A DNA stretch of 64,000 nucleotides, taken from the NCBI GenBank assembly GCA_036563615.1, contig DATCMB010000006.1, positions 504,149 to 568,148 on the forward strand. The letters are read 5' to 3'. Numbering within the stretch: the first letter of the stretch is position 1; every line of letters starts with the position of its first letter. Made by a program: the position numbers and the translations under genes. The notes under the pieces were generated by a model. The model had not been told where the DNA came from. It saw only the letters and a list, made by a program, of their open reading frames with translations, and made no database searches. Of the stretch, positions 42,079 through 51,211 are shown piece by piece. Source of the DNA: Candidatus Binatia bacterium. Lineage in GTDB: Bacteria > Desulfobacterota > Binatia > UBA12015.

Positions 42079-43738
42079 GCACCGCGCGCGCGACGTGGCG
42101 GCGGCGCCACGCCCAGAGGAGACGCAGCGCGCGCGTCGCGACCTCCTCGGGGTCGCCGCTCGTGTCGATGCGCAGCGCCGGCTCGGCGGCCTCGAGCGGC
42201 TCGGCGCGTCCGCGCTGCGCGACGTAGACCTCCCAGCCGGCGTCGGACAGCGCGGGCTGCCCGGCGGCCGCCGCTTGCTCGGGGCGCTCGTGGCGCCTGC
42301 GCAGACGCTCGCGGATCGTCGCCTCGTCGGCGACGCACTCGAGGAAGACCAGCGGACAGCGCACGCGGCGCGCGAGCGCGTGCACGGGCTCGCGCTCCTC
42401 GCGGCGGTGGAAGGTCGCATCCAGGATCACCGCGTCGCCGCGCGCGAGCGCATGCTCGGCCTCGGCGGCGAGCGCGCGGTAGGTCTCGCGGCGCATCTCG
42501 TCGCGGTAGAGCGTCGCGCCGACCTCGGCGGGCGTGCGCGCGTGCGGATCGAGCCCGGCGCGCCGCTTGCGCACCTCGTCGCTCGCGATGTGGCGGAAGC
42601 CGGTGGTGCGCGCGAGCTGGACGGCGAGCGTCGTCTTGCCCGAGCCCGAGAGGCCCGTGCAGCAGACGATCGCCGGTCCCGCGGAGCTCCAGGCGAGACG
42701 CGTCGCGAGCGCGAAGTGCACGCGGGAGCGCTCCGCCGCCTCGTCGCGCTCGCGCGGCGCGACGTCGTCGCCGCGCGCCTTGAGGCCCATCACCATGCCG
42801 CGGATGCAGGCGCGGTGGCAGGCGTAGAACGGCAGCAGGACGCGCACGTCGGTGTCGCCGGTCGCGGCGACGTAGGCGTCGACGAAGACCTGCGCGAGCT
42901 CCGGGTGGCCGCGCGCCTCGAGATCCATCGCGAGGAACGCGACCTCGGAGGCGACGTCATTGGTGCGCAGCTCCGGCGAGAACTCGAGGCAGTCGAAGGC
43001 GTGCAGCCCGGCCGGCACCTCGGGCGCGCCGTCGAGCGGCGGCAGCGGCGTCTCGACGAGACAGAGGTTGCCCGTGTGCAGATCGCCGTGGCCGTCGCGC
43101 ACGCGTCCCGCCGGGCCGCGGGTCGCGAGCAGCGTCTCGTGGCGCTGCGCGAACGTCGGTCCGAAGTCGGACAGCACCTCGTGGTCGGCGACGCCGAGCA
43201 GCGTGCCGGCCATCGGCGCCGCGTCGTCCATCACCTGACGCCAGCGGGCGATCGTGCTCGCCGCGTCGGCGATCGCGAGCTGCGGTGGAGGCGTCGTGTC
43301 GGGGCTCGCGTGAAAGCGCGCCAGGTCACGCGCGAACGCTTCGAGCACGTCCGCGTGCACGCGGCCCTCCGCGAGCGCGACCGGCAGCATGCCGCGCTCG
43401 GGCAGGGCGCGCATCCAGACCAGCGGCTCGACCTCCGCGCCGTCGCCGTCGAGCGCGAGCGAGCCGTCGCGCGCGCGCGTCACGCTCCGCACGCCGAAGT
43501 ACACCGACGGGCACAGCCTGCGGTTGAGCCGGACTTCCTCCTCGCAGAAGCGGCGTCTCAGCTCGAGCGTCGAGAAGTCGGCGAACGAGTAGCGCACCGA
43601 CTTCTTGAGCTTGCAGGCGTACGCGCCCGCCACGAAGACGTGCGAGACGTGCGTCTGGTAGTGGCGCACCGCCTCGGGGCGGTGCGGGTAGAACGATGGC
43701 TGCGAGAGGGCGCGAACGACCTCTTCCTGGTCGGACAC
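42062..43738 (-). CDS. Aminoglycoside-phosphotransferase-like / AAA P-loop kinase fusion
   Basis: The 558-residue product has an APH-like kinase half with the catalytic loop HGDLHTGN (217-224) followed by a DCLEF metal motif (249-253), and a P-loop half with GLSGSGKT (362-369) and LDATF, like gluconate/zeta-type kinases. This fusion is common in bacteria and annotated as bifunctional aminoglycoside phosphotransferase/ATP-binding protein; its substrate is unknown and resistance should not be assumed. Start GTG at 43738, 13 bases after the cytochrome c stop in the same direction; the 3' end overlaps the GMC gene by 17 bases. Confidence 0.88.
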   Translation of the reverse strand: MSDQEEVVRALSQPSFYPHRPEAVRHYQTHVSHVFVAGAYACKLKKSVRYSFADFSTLELRRRFCEEEVRLNRRLCPSVYFGVRSVTRARDGSLALDGDGAEVEPLVWMRALPERGMLPVALAEGRVHADVLEAFARDLARFHASPDTTPPPQLAIADAASTIARWRQVMDDAAPMAGTLLGVADHEVLSDFGPTFAQRHETLLATRGPAGRVRDGHGDLHTGNLCLVETPLPPLDGAPEVPAGLHAFDCLEFSPELRTNDVASEVAFLAMDLEARGHPELAQVFVDAYVAATGDTDVRVLLPFYACHRACIRGMVMGLKARGDDVAPRERDEAAERSRVHFALATRLAWSSAGPAIVCCTGLSGSGKTTLAVQLARTTGFRHIASDEVRKRRAGLDPHARTPAEVGATLYRDEMRRETYRALAAEAEHALARGDAVILDATFHRREEREPVHALARRVRCPLVFLECVADEATIRERLRRRHERPEQAAAAGQPALSDAGWEVYVAQRGRAEPLEAAEPALRIDTSGDPEEVATRALRLLWAWRRRHVARAVLTDAS

Positions 43739-43751
43739 GCCCGCTTCGCTA

Positions 43752-44177
43752 CTACTTGACCTGGATCGACTCCAGGTACTTGCCGATGTTCAGGAGCTGC
43801 GCGTCGGCGGCGTCCTGGCTGTACATGCCCTCCTCGAGCGGACGGCCGAGGATCGTCCCCCACACCGGCATCTCGCGCGTGCCGTGCGCCGCGATGGGCT
43901 GGTCACCCTTCACGATGTTGATGACCTCCATCATCGGGAACTTGCCGCCGTTCTCCTTGGCGAGCGTCGTGAGGTTCGTCGGCCGCTTGGTGAACAGCCG
44001 CGACGCGATGCCGTCCTCCCCGGTGGCGCTCGGGCCGTGACAGGTCGCGCAGTACTTCATGTACATTTCCTTGCCGAGCTTGATCTGCGGATCCTCGTCG
44101 GCGGCGAGCGCGACGGTCGCGCCGAGTGCCAGCGCCGCGATGGTGCTGAGTCCGATCAGCATGCCTCGATGATGCAT
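43752..44177 (-). CDS. Periplasmic c-type cytochrome, monoheme
   Basis: The 141-residue product has a signal peptide (cleavage after about residue 25, ALA-ADE) and one heme site Cys43-Ala-Thr-Cys46-His47, with Met103 in REMPVWG as the likely sixth ligand. It is a class I cytochrome for periplasmic electron transfer. The ATG at 44177 is preceded by GGAGGGAGGTG. It is read with the nucleotidyltransferase and the kinase fusion leftward. It might serve respiratory chains or the nearby oxidoreductase, but the latter seems cytoplasmic. Confidence 0.93.
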   Translation of the reverse strand: MHHRGMLIGLSTIAALALGATVALAADEDPQIKLGKEMYMKYCATCHGPSATGEDGIASRLFTKRPTNLTTLAKENGGKFPMMEVINIVKGDQPIAAHGTREMPVWGTILGRPLEEGMYSQDAADAQLLNIGKYLESIQVK

Positions 44178-44260
44178 TGACGCACCTCCCTCCGTCCGGC
44201 GGACGTCGACAACCATCCCGCTCGGGGCGGCCGACCAGTACAACAATGCCTCGTTCTTTT

Positions 44261-45187
44261 CTAGGAAGCCCGCGGCGCGATCCCGTGCCAGGGCGGCGGC
44301 TGGTCGAGCGCGGCGAAGGTGCGCTCGATGGCCTGGCGCGTGCCCCAGTCGCTCCAGCCGGTGCGCTCCGCGCGCAGCACGACGAGCTCGTTCGGCACCT
44401 GCGCGAGCACGTCGCTCGAAAAGTTCCAGGCGGGCGTCGACGCGTAGAGCCGGTCCAGCGCGGCCGGATCCTCGCTCGCCGCGCGAAGCGCCGCGAACTC
44501 GACCGGCCGCACGGCGGCGATCAGCTCGAGCATGCGCGCCGCGCGCATCACCATGACCAGCGAGTTCCACAGGCCGCCGCGACGCCAGATGCGGCGCGCG
44601 AGCGCGCGGTCGGGTTTCTCGCGGAAGCTCGCCACCTGGAAGGCCGGCGTCGCGTCGAGCGTCGGCAGCGGGTTTGCGGGCACGACGTAGCCGTAGCCCG
44701 GCGCCGCGTGGTCGGGCTCGATGCCGAGCAGCGCGATCTTGTCGGGGAACTGCTCGACCAGCAGCGCCGCGCGGTGCACGCAGTCGCGGAACGCGCTCGC
44801 GTCGGCGACGTAGTGATCGCTCGGGAAGACGGCGAGGCGCGCGCCCGGCGCACGCCGCTCGAGCTCGAGCAGGCTCCACAGGATGCCGGGTCCGGTGTCG
44901 CGGTTGCACGGCTGCACCAGGACGTTCTGCTCGGGCAGCGTGCCGAGCTGCGGCAGCGCGAGCGTCAAGTGATCGCGATTGACGATCACCAGCGTGCGCT
45001 CGAGCGGCACGAGCGGCGCGATGCGCGCGAGCGTCGCCTCGAGCATCGAGCAGTCGCCGGTGATGCGACAGTACTGCTTCGGGATCGGACGTCCGGCGAG
45101 CAGCGTGGTCAGATCGCGCAGCCGCGTGCCGTCGCCGCCGGCCAGTACGAGTGCCCAGATGTCCGCAGCGGCCCGCGCGTCTTCCAT
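44261..45187 (-). CDS. Mannose-1-phosphate guanylyltransferase-like nucleotidyltransferase
   Basis: The 308-residue product is a sugar-1-phosphate nucleotidyltransferase: LVLAGGDGTRLRDLT with the nucleotide loop at the N-terminus, PKQY, FPSDHYVAD, FREKPD and GLWNSLVMVM as in GDP-mannose pyrophosphorylases. The C-terminal isomerase domain of ManC-type enzymes is missing. It should make GDP-mannose or a related nucleotide sugar for envelope glycans. ATG at 45187, with GGAG upstream; a longer frame up to 45304 is not favoured. It diverges from the DUF2267 gene. Confidence 0.85.
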   Translation of the reverse strand: MEDARAAADIWALVLAGGDGTRLRDLTTLLAGRPIPKQYCRITGDCSMLEATLARIAPLVPLERTLVIVNRDHLTLALPQLGTLPEQNVLVQPCNRDTGPGILWSLLELERRAPGARLAVFPSDHYVADASAFRDCVHRAALLVEQFPDKIALLGIEPDHAAPGYGYVVPANPLPTLDATPAFQVASFREKPDRALARRIWRRGGLWNSLVMVMRAARMLELIAAVRPVEFAALRAASEDPAALDRLYASTPAWNFSSDVLAQVPNELVVLRAERTGWSDWGTRQAIERTFAALDQPPPWHGIAPRAS

Positions 45188-45353
45188 GTCGTCTCCGCGT
45201 TCGACGGTGGAGCAAGCCATATGCCGGTCGCCCGAGACGCATCGACCGGCACGATGGTTCATCGGTCCGACGTGCGATTGACTTGAGAAGCGGTGCGGCG
45301 GCATCGTCGATCACGAGCCGCTCGTCTCGTCGCTTCGCTCTCCGAGGGTTTGC

Positions 45354-45785
45354 ATGGACAAGAAGGAGTTCTTCGAGTCGGTATCGCGTCGTCTGAAGTG
45401 CGACGCGCAGCGGGCCGAGGGTGTGACCCTCGCGGTCTTCCAGCAGCTGCGCGATCGCTTGACGCCGAAGGAGGCGGCCGACGTCGCGGCGCAGCTCCCG
45501 ACGGGGCTCAAGCCGCTGTGGCTGGACAACGAGCGCCCCGGGCGCGGCGTCGACAAGGTGCACCGCGAAGAATTCATCGGCCGCATTCGACGCTTTGCTG
45601 GCCTGCCCGACGACGCCGAGGCCGAGCGCAGCGTCAAGGCCGTATTTGCGACCCTACAGAAGCTTCTCGGGAGCCCGACCGGCAAGGAGGGCGAGGCGTG
45701 GGACATCTTCAGCCAGCTCCCGAAGGACCTGAAGGAGCTCTGGCTGGAGGCGGCCGACGAGCGCGACGAAACGCAGCGGAGGTGA
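45354..45785 (+). CDS. DUF2267 protein
   Basis: The 143-residue product consists of two similar helical halves, each with a pattern ending in A-x-L-P-x-x-L-K-x-L-W (AAQLPTGLKPLW at about 45 and FSQLPKDLKELW at about 120). This duplication is the DUF2267 hallmark. Family function is not established; members appear in stress-related gene sets. It ends 3 bases before the DksA-type gene, so they form an operon. Start ATG at 45354. Confidence 0.9.
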   Translation: MDKKEFFESVSRRLKCDAQRAEGVTLAVFQQLRDRLTPKEAADVAAQLPTGLKPLWLDNERPGRGVDKVHREEFIGRIRRFAGLPDDAEAERSVKAVFATLQKLLGSPTGKEGEAWDIFSQLPKDLKELWLEAADERDETQRR

Positions 45786-45788
45786 AGC

Positions 45789-46184
45789 ATGCGTGACGAA
45801 GGCAGCTCGGATCGTCGCCGACTGGGACGCGAGATGCGCGACGTGCTGCTGGCTCGGCGCGCGGAGCTGTTGAACCACAAGCAGCGCCTCGAGGACGACC
45901 TCAGCGTGCTCGCCAGCGAGAACGAGCCCGAGCTCGTCGAGCGCGGCCAGGAGGAGACGATGGCGCGCCTGCTGCGTCGGCTCGACGACCAGGAGCGCGT
46001 CGAGATCGAGGCGATCGACCGCGCGCTCGGTCGCATCGAGGCTGATGCCTACGGCGTGTGCGACGCGTGCGCGACGCCAATCGACCCCGCACGCTTGCGC
46101 GCGATCCCGTGGACGACGACCTGCCTGCCCTGCGCGCAGGCGCGCTCGCACGGCGAGCGTCCGGTCGCGTCGCGCCACGCTTGA
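45789..46184 (+). CDS. DksA/TraR-family C4 zinc-finger protein
   Basis: The 131-residue product has an N-terminal coiled-coil (REMRDVLLARRAELLNHKQRLEDDLSVL) and a C-terminal C4 zinc finger (CDAC, 17 residues, CLPC) with the YGVCDACATPIDPARLRAIP core of DksA/TraR proteins. These insert into the RNA polymerase secondary channel to tune transcription under starvation. The coiled-coil tip has few acidic residues (EPE), so its regulatory strength is unclear. It sits 3 bases after DUF2267. A repeated TGACGTAG occurs at and after its stop (46182 and 46193). Confidence 0.9.
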   Translation: MRDEGSSDRRRLGREMRDVLLARRAELLNHKQRLEDDLSVLASENEPELVERGQEETMARLLRRLDDQERVEIEAIDRALGRIEADAYGVCDACATPIDPARLRAIPWTTTCLPCAQARSHGERPVASRHA

Positions 46185-46335
46185 CGTAGGGCTGACGTAG
46201 AACACCGAGCGCGCTCGCGCCGACGCGCCACTGCCCTTTGGACCGGCGTGTCGACGATGATACCGTCGAGGTGTCGGCGGCGTCGGAGGGATCCGCCGGG
46301 CTCACAGGTTGCGGATTCCGGTCCTCTCCCGAACG

Positions 46336-48051
46336 ATGCGGCACCAAGGCTCGCAGTTGAAGGAGAAGCTGCGCACGAGCGTGCGCGCGCTGCTCGGCGT
46401 GGGCGACGACGAGTCCTTGCAGGACTTCGTCGCGCAGCGCGGCGGCTCGCTGCGCCGACACGGCACGCAGGCGCTGCGCAAGCTCGAGCAGGTGCTCCAG
46501 GGGCTCGGCATCGCGCCGCCTCCGCGCCGTGACGATGGGGCGGGCTCGATCGCGGAGGACGGCTCGTCGGAGATCGTGCCGCAGCCCGAGCGCAACAAGT
46601 TCGACCTCGGGCAGGGCATCGACCGCACGCCGCCGCGCGAGCACATCCCGTGGGGCTACGGTCAGGACCGCGTCACCGCGATGGCCGTCGACCCGGAGCG
46701 GCTCTACGTCTACTGGGAGGTCACCGACGAGGCGATCGCGCGCGCGCGAGCGGGTCTCGGTCCGGGCGGCGCGGACTCCTGGCTCAACCTGCGCGTCTAC
46801 GACGTCACCGGTCGCATCTTCGACGGCACCAACGCGCACGGCTACTTCGACCACCGCGTCGAGCGCCACGACCGGCAGTGGTTCTTCGCCATCGACAAGC
46901 CGGGCTCGTCGGCGATCGTCGAGCTCGGTCTCAAGTCGCGCGAGGGCTACTTCGTGCGCATCGCACGCTCGGGGCGCGTCGACTTCCCGCGCACGACGCC
47001 GGCGCCGGCGCGCGCGGTCGAGTGGATGACGGTGCGCACGCTGTCGGAAGACGCCGCGCCGTCGTGGCAGACGCCGCCGCCGGCGCAGGACGCGCGTCCG
47101 CTCGCAGCCACGCACGCTACGCCGTGCGACGATGCGAGCCGCGTCGTGCAGAGCGCGGACATCGAGCCGACGACGGAGACGACGGAGCGCTGGACGTCCG
47201 TCGAGGATCTGCCCGTGGAGCTGCGCGAGGTCCTGGGCGGCGCGACGACACGGGAGGCGACGAGCTGGGAGTGGGCCGAGGCGCTGCCGAGCGAGCTGCA
47301 CGAGGTCGCGAGCAACGGCGCGTGGACGGGTGAGGTCGAGCGCACGAGCTGGACGGCGGGTCCGTTCGTGCACGCGGTCGAGGTGCCGAGCCGCGTCGTC
47401 GAGGAGGAGCGTCCTGGCTACGTGCGCGTCGAGACGACGCGGAACGGGGCGCGCGTCGTCTACGGACCGTGGCGCGTGACGGTGCGCGGGATCGGCGCAC
47501 GCGCGCAGCGTCGGGTGATCGCGCGCTGGGAGATCACGCGCGTGTGGTCGTCGGACGACGCCGAGCCGCGCGTGGAAGATGTCGGGCGGCCGCTCAGGGT
47601 GGGCGCGTCCGAAAGCGTGCGGCGGCTCGGCGCGAGCGAGCGGCGCATCGGGGCCGCGAGCGAGGTGCGTCTCGCCGGCGCCTCCGAGGTGCTCTACCTC
47701 GGCGCGAGCGAGCTCCGTCGCCGCGGCGCCAGCGAGCGGCTCTTCGCGGGCGCGAGCGAGCGTCGCTGGGGCGGGGCGAGCGAGCGACGCTGGGCAGGCG
47801 CGAGCGAGCTGCGCTGGGGCGGCGCCAGCGAGCGGGTCGCGCGCGGTGCCAGCGAGCGCGTCGCGCTGGGCGGCAGCGAGCGCGCGGCGCGTGGCGCGAG
47901 CGAGCGCGTTGCAGGTGGTGCCAGCGAGCGGCTGGCACGCGGGGCGAGCGAGCGCGTCGTCGGCGGCGCCAGCGAGCGGCTCGCCGCGCGCGCCGACGAC
48001 GCCGCGACGGACGCAAACGAGAACGAGCGGCCGCAGCCGCCGCGCTGGTGA
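46336..48051 (+). CDS. DUF4912 protein with C-terminal GASER octapeptide repeats
   Basis: The 571-residue product has an N-terminal helical segment, a DUF4912 domain (about 110-225: IPWGYGQDRVTAMAVDPERLYVYWEV, then WLNLRVYDVTG and WFFAIDKPGSS), a long Glu/Thr-rich middle (repeated DLPVELREV, ALPSELHEV) and a tail of sixteen 8-residue repeats, G-A-S-E-R/L/V-x3. DUF4912 genes often lie next to glycogen genes, and here the GH57 and GlgA genes follow with a stop/start overlap. A carbohydrate-binding or regulatory role is inferred. Start ATG 46336 has only a weak ribosome site; a TTG at 46309 is the alternative. The tail function is unknown. Confidence 0.8.
   Translation: MRHQGSQLKEKLRTSVRALLGVGDDESLQDFVAQRGGSLRRHGTQALRKLEQVLQGLGIAPPPRRDDGAGSIAEDGSSEIVPQPERNKFDLGQGIDRTPPREHIPWGYGQDRVTAMAVDPERLYVYWEVTDEAIARARAGLGPGGADSWLNLRVYDVTGRIFDGTNAHGYFDHRVERHDRQWFFAIDKPGSSAIVELGLKSREGYFVRIARSGRVDFPRTTPAPARAVEWMTVRTLSEDAAPSWQTPPPAQDARPLAATHATPCDDASRVVQSADIEPTTETTERWTSVEDLPVELREVLGGATTREATSWEWAEALPSELHEVASNGAWTGEVERTSWTAGPFVHAVEVPSRVVEEERPGYVRVETTRNGARVVYGPWRVTVRGIGARAQRRVIARWEITRVWSSDDAEPRVEDVGRPLRVGASESVRRLGASERRIGAASEVRLAGASEVLYLGASELRRRGASERLFAGASERRWGGASERRWAGASELRWGGASERVARGASERVALGGSERAARGASERVAGGASERLARGASERVVGGASERLAARADDAATDANENERPQPPRW
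47602..47988 (+). repeat. In-frame 24-bp tandem repeat encoding GASER octapeptides
   Basis: Sixteen consecutive units: the first is 27 bp, the rest are 24 bp. The core GGC-GCG-AGC-GAG (Gly-Ala-Ser-Glu) is conserved, the last 3-4 codons vary (RRWG, LFA, VAR, RVVG types). The unit length keeps the frame, so slippage would change repeat number without breaking the protein. Confidence 0.93.
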
Positions 48052-48056
48052 CGGCG

Positions 48057-49643
48057 ATGGCGACCGGCTACCTCGCGCTCGTCCTGCACGCGCACCTGCC
48101 GTTCGTGCGCCATCCCGAAGATCCGACGGTGATGGAGGAGCGCTGGCTCTACGAGGCGGTGAGCGGAACGTACCTGCCGCTGCTCCAGGTCTTCGAGGGG
48201 CTCGTCGCCGACGGCGTACGCTTTCGCTGCACGGTGTCGCTGTCGCCGCCGCTCCTCACCATGCTCACCGACGACCTGCTGAAGGAGCGCTGCGCGAAGG
48301 CGCTCGATCAGCTCATCGAGCTCGCGGAGCGCGAGATCGACCGCACGCGCCCCGAGCCGCACTACCAGCGTCTCGCGCGCATGTACCACGACCGCTTCCT
48401 GTCGCTGCGTCACACCTGGCGCTGCCATGACGGCGACCTCGTGGGCGCGTTCCGCAACCTGCAGGACGCCGGCGTGCTCGAGCTGATCACGGCGACCGCG
48501 ACCCACGCCTTCTTCCCGCTGCTCGACCGCAACTGGGCCGCGATCCGCGCGCAGGTACACACGGCCGCGGATCTCTACGAGCGTCACTTCGGACGTCGCA
48601 CGCAGGGCATGTGGCTCGGCGAGTGCGGCTACGTCCCCGGCGTCGACGAGCTGCTGCGCGAGGCCGGCGTGCGCTACTTCTTCGTCGACACGCACGGTCT
48701 GCTGCTCGCCGATCCGGCGCCCGTGTTCGGCGCGTACGCGCCGGTCTACACGCGCTCGGGTGTGGCCGCGTTCGCGCGCGACACCGAGTCGTCGGAGCAG
48801 GTGTGGAGCGCGGAGCAGGGCTACCCCGGCGATCCGCACTACCGCGACTTCTACCGCGACATCGGCTTCGATCTCCCGATGGAGTACATCGCGCCGTACG
48901 TCCATCCGGAAGGCCACAGGCTGTACACCGGCATCAAGTATCACGCGATCACGCACCGGCAGCTGCACGACAAGTGGGTCTACGACCCGGACAAGGCGCG
49001 CGAGCGCGCGGGACAGCACGCGACGCACTTCCGCCTCGGGAGGCAGCGTCAAGCATCGGCGCTCGCCGCGCGCATGGATCGACCGCCGATCATCGTCAGC
49101 CCGTACGACGCCGAGCTCTTCGGGCACTGGTGGTACGAGGGGCCGATCTTCCTCGGCGATCTGTTCCGGCAGCTGCACTACGACCAGAACGAGATCGAGA
49201 CCATCACCCCGGGCGACTACCTCGAGCGTCACCCGACCAACCAGGTCGCGACGCCGAGCGCGTCGTCGTGGGGGCACGAGGGCTACAACGACTACTGGCT
49301 CAACGAGAGCAACGCGTGGATCTACCGTCACCTGCACCACGCCGGCGAGCGGATGACCGAGCTCGCGCGCCGCTACCGGAACGACGATGGCGGCACGCGC
49401 GGACGCGCGCTCGCGCAGGCGGCGCGCGAGCTGCTGCTCGCGCAGAGCAGCGACTGGCCGTTCATCATGCGCACCGGAACGATGGTCCCCTATGCGACGC
49501 GTCGCTTCGAGGGGCACGTGCTGAGCTTCGTGCGCCTGTGCGACGAGATCGAGGCAGGCCGCATCGACGAGCGCTTCCTCAGCGAGCTCGAAGCCCGCGA
49601 CAACATCTTCCCGGACGTCGACTGGCGCCTCTACGCTTCGTGA
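48057..49643 (+). CDS. GH57 family 1,4-alpha-glucan branching enzyme
   Basis: The 528-residue product matches the GH57 branching-enzyme group (DUF1957 type): the opening GYLALVLHAHLPFVRHP, the nucleophile Glu189 in MWLGECGY and the acid Asp351 in SPYDAELFGHWWYEGP, plus the C-terminal helical domain with SSWGHEGYNDYWLN. It introduces alpha-1,6 branches into glycogen. Start ATG 48057; an in-frame GTG at 48048 overlaps the DUF4912 stop. Glycogen synthase follows within 4 bases. Together they make a compact glycogen operon without glgC or glgP. Confidence 0.93.
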   Translation: MATGYLALVLHAHLPFVRHPEDPTVMEERWLYEAVSGTYLPLLQVFEGLVADGVRFRCTVSLSPPLLTMLTDDLLKERCAKALDQLIELAEREIDRTRPEPHYQRLARMYHDRFLSLRHTWRCHDGDLVGAFRNLQDAGVLELITATATHAFFPLLDRNWAAIRAQVHTAADLYERHFGRRTQGMWLGECGYVPGVDELLREAGVRYFFVDTHGLLLADPAPVFGAYAPVYTRSGVAAFARDTESSEQVWSAEQGYPGDPHYRDFYRDIGFDLPMEYIAPYVHPEGHRLYTGIKYHAITHRQLHDKWVYDPDKARERAGQHATHFRLGRQRQASALAARMDRPPIIVSPYDAELFGHWWYEGPIFLGDLFRQLHYDQNEIETITPGDYLERHPTNQVATPSASSWGHEGYNDYWLNESNAWIYRHLHHAGERMTELARRYRNDDGGTRGRALAQAARELLLAQSSDWPFIMRTGTMVPYATRRFEGHVLSFVRLCDEIEAGRIDERFLSELEARDNIFPDVDWRLYAS

Positions 49644-49647
49644 CGCC

Positions 49648-51180
49648 GTGATCCATCCTGCCGTACCGCGACCGCCGGCGCAGCGGGCGCTGGAGGCATC
49701 GAAGGCCGCGCTGAAGGTGCTCTTCGTCGCGTCGGAGTGCGCGCCGTTCGCCAAGACGGGCGGGCTCGGCGACGTGATCGGCGCGCTGCCGAAGGCGCTC
49801 GCGAGCCTCGGCGTCGACGTGCGGATCGTGATGCCGCTCTACTCGGGCTTCGACTGGCGGCAGCTCGAGCGGCTCGAGGGCGCGGTCGGGGTGCCGATGT
49901 TCTTCGGCGCGGCGTGGTCCGGGCTGCGGCTGGGTCGTCTGCCCGGCAGCGACGTGCCGGTCTACTTCCTCGAGTACAACCACTACTTCGACCGGCCGTA
50001 CCTCTACGGTCCGCCGAGCGAGGGCTACGCGGACAACCTCGAGCGCTTCACCTTTCTCTCGCGTGGCGCGCTCGAGGTGACCAAGGCGCTCGGCTGGGTG
50101 CCGGACGTCGTCCACGCCCACGACTGGCAGAGCGCGCTGGTGCCGGTCTACGTGAACACGGTGGAGTGGGGCCAGCCGCTGCACGGCTGCGCGAGCGTCT
50201 ACTCGATCCACAACCTCGCTTACCAGGGCGTCTTCGACCCCGGCGCGATCTTCGTCACCGGCCTCGGGCGCGAGCACCTCAACCCGCGCGAGTTCGAGCA
50301 CTTCGGCTCGATGAATCTGACCAAGGCCGCGCTCTACCACTCGACGATGCTGAGCACGGTGAGCCCGACCTACGCGCGCGAGATCCAGACGAGCGAGTAC
50401 GGCTTCGGCCTCGACGGCGTGCTGCGCGAGCGCAGCGCGGACCTGCGCGGCATCCTGAACGGCATCGATGTCGTCGAGTGGGATCCGGCGAACGACCCGT
50501 ACCTGCCCGCGCGCTACGACGCGAGCGACCTGTCGGGCAAGGAGATCTGCAAGGCGACGCTGCAGCGCGAAGCGGGGCTGCCAGTGCGCGGCGAGGTGCC
50601 GGTGTTCGGGCTCGTCGGGCGGCTGGTTGCGCAGAAGGGCGTCGACGTGCTCGCGCAGGCGCTCGAGCGCGTTCTCGAGTGGGATCTGCAGATCGTGCTG
50701 CTCGGCACCGGCGAGCCCGACGCCGAGCGCTACTTCGCGTGGCTGTCCTCGCAGCGTCCCGATCGCTTCCGGGCGTGGATCGGCTTCGACAACGCGCGCG
50801 CGCACCTGATCGAGGCGGGGGCGGACTTCTTCCTGATGCCGTCGCGCTTCGAGCCGTGCGGGCTGAACCAGATGTACAGCTTGCGCTACGGCACGCTGCC
50901 GATCGTGCGTCACACCGGCGGGCTCGCCGACAGCGTGCAGAGCTACGACGAGCGCACCGGCGAGGGCACGGGCTTCGTGCTCTACGACCTCACCCCGAAC
51001 AGCCTCGCCGACACGATCGGCTGGGCGCTCGCCACCTGGTACGCGCGCCCCGAGCACGTCCACGCCATGCGCCTGCGCGCGATGGCGCAGGACTTCTCCT
51101 GGGAGCGCGCCGCACGCGAGTACGTCGCTCTGTACTTGACGGCGTACGAGCGGCGACGCGGCCACCCGTTCGCCGGCTGA
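49648..51180 (+). CDS. glgA: Glycogen synthase (ADP-glucose type)
   Basis: The 510-residue GT5 enzyme elongates glycogen from ADP-glucose. The N-terminal KTGGLGDVIGALP binds the sugar nucleotide, HAHDWQSALVP and SIHNLAYQG are typical, and the C-terminal domain has the VGRLVAQKGVD and PSRFEPCGLNQMY motif with catalytic glutamates. Length is normal. Start GTG at 49648, 4 bases after the GH57 stop. It converges on the encapsulin operon; a long palindrome lies between. Confidence 0.96.
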   Translation: MIHPAVPRPPAQRALEASKAALKVLFVASECAPFAKTGGLGDVIGALPKALASLGVDVRIVMPLYSGFDWRQLERLEGAVGVPMFFGAAWSGLRLGRLPGSDVPVYFLEYNHYFDRPYLYGPPSEGYADNLERFTFLSRGALEVTKALGWVPDVVHAHDWQSALVPVYVNTVEWGQPLHGCASVYSIHNLAYQGVFDPGAIFVTGLGREHLNPREFEHFGSMNLTKAALYHSTMLSTVSPTYAREIQTSEYGFGLDGVLRERSADLRGILNGIDVVEWDPANDPYLPARYDASDLSGKEICKATLQREAGLPVRGEVPVFGLVGRLVAQKGVDVLAQALERVLEWDLQIVLLGTGEPDAERYFAWLSSQRPDRFRAWIGFDNARAHLIEAGADFFLMPSRFEPCGLNQMYSLRYGTLPIVRHTGGLADSVQSYDERTGEGTGFVLYDLTPNSLADTIGWALATWYARPEHVHAMRLRAMAQDFSWERAAREYVALYLTAYERRRGHPFAG

Positions 51181-51211
51181 CGCGCGTCGTTCTCTGACGC
51201 GAGGCGCGTGG

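Noticed and set aside
42062-43738. Aminoglycoside resistance gene
   Set aside because: The APH-like half is fused to a P-loop kinase, an architecture widespread in environmental bacteria; there is no reason to infer resistance.
47602-47988. CRISPR array
   Set aside because: The repeat is in-frame, contiguous without spacers and continues the DUF4912 coding sequence.
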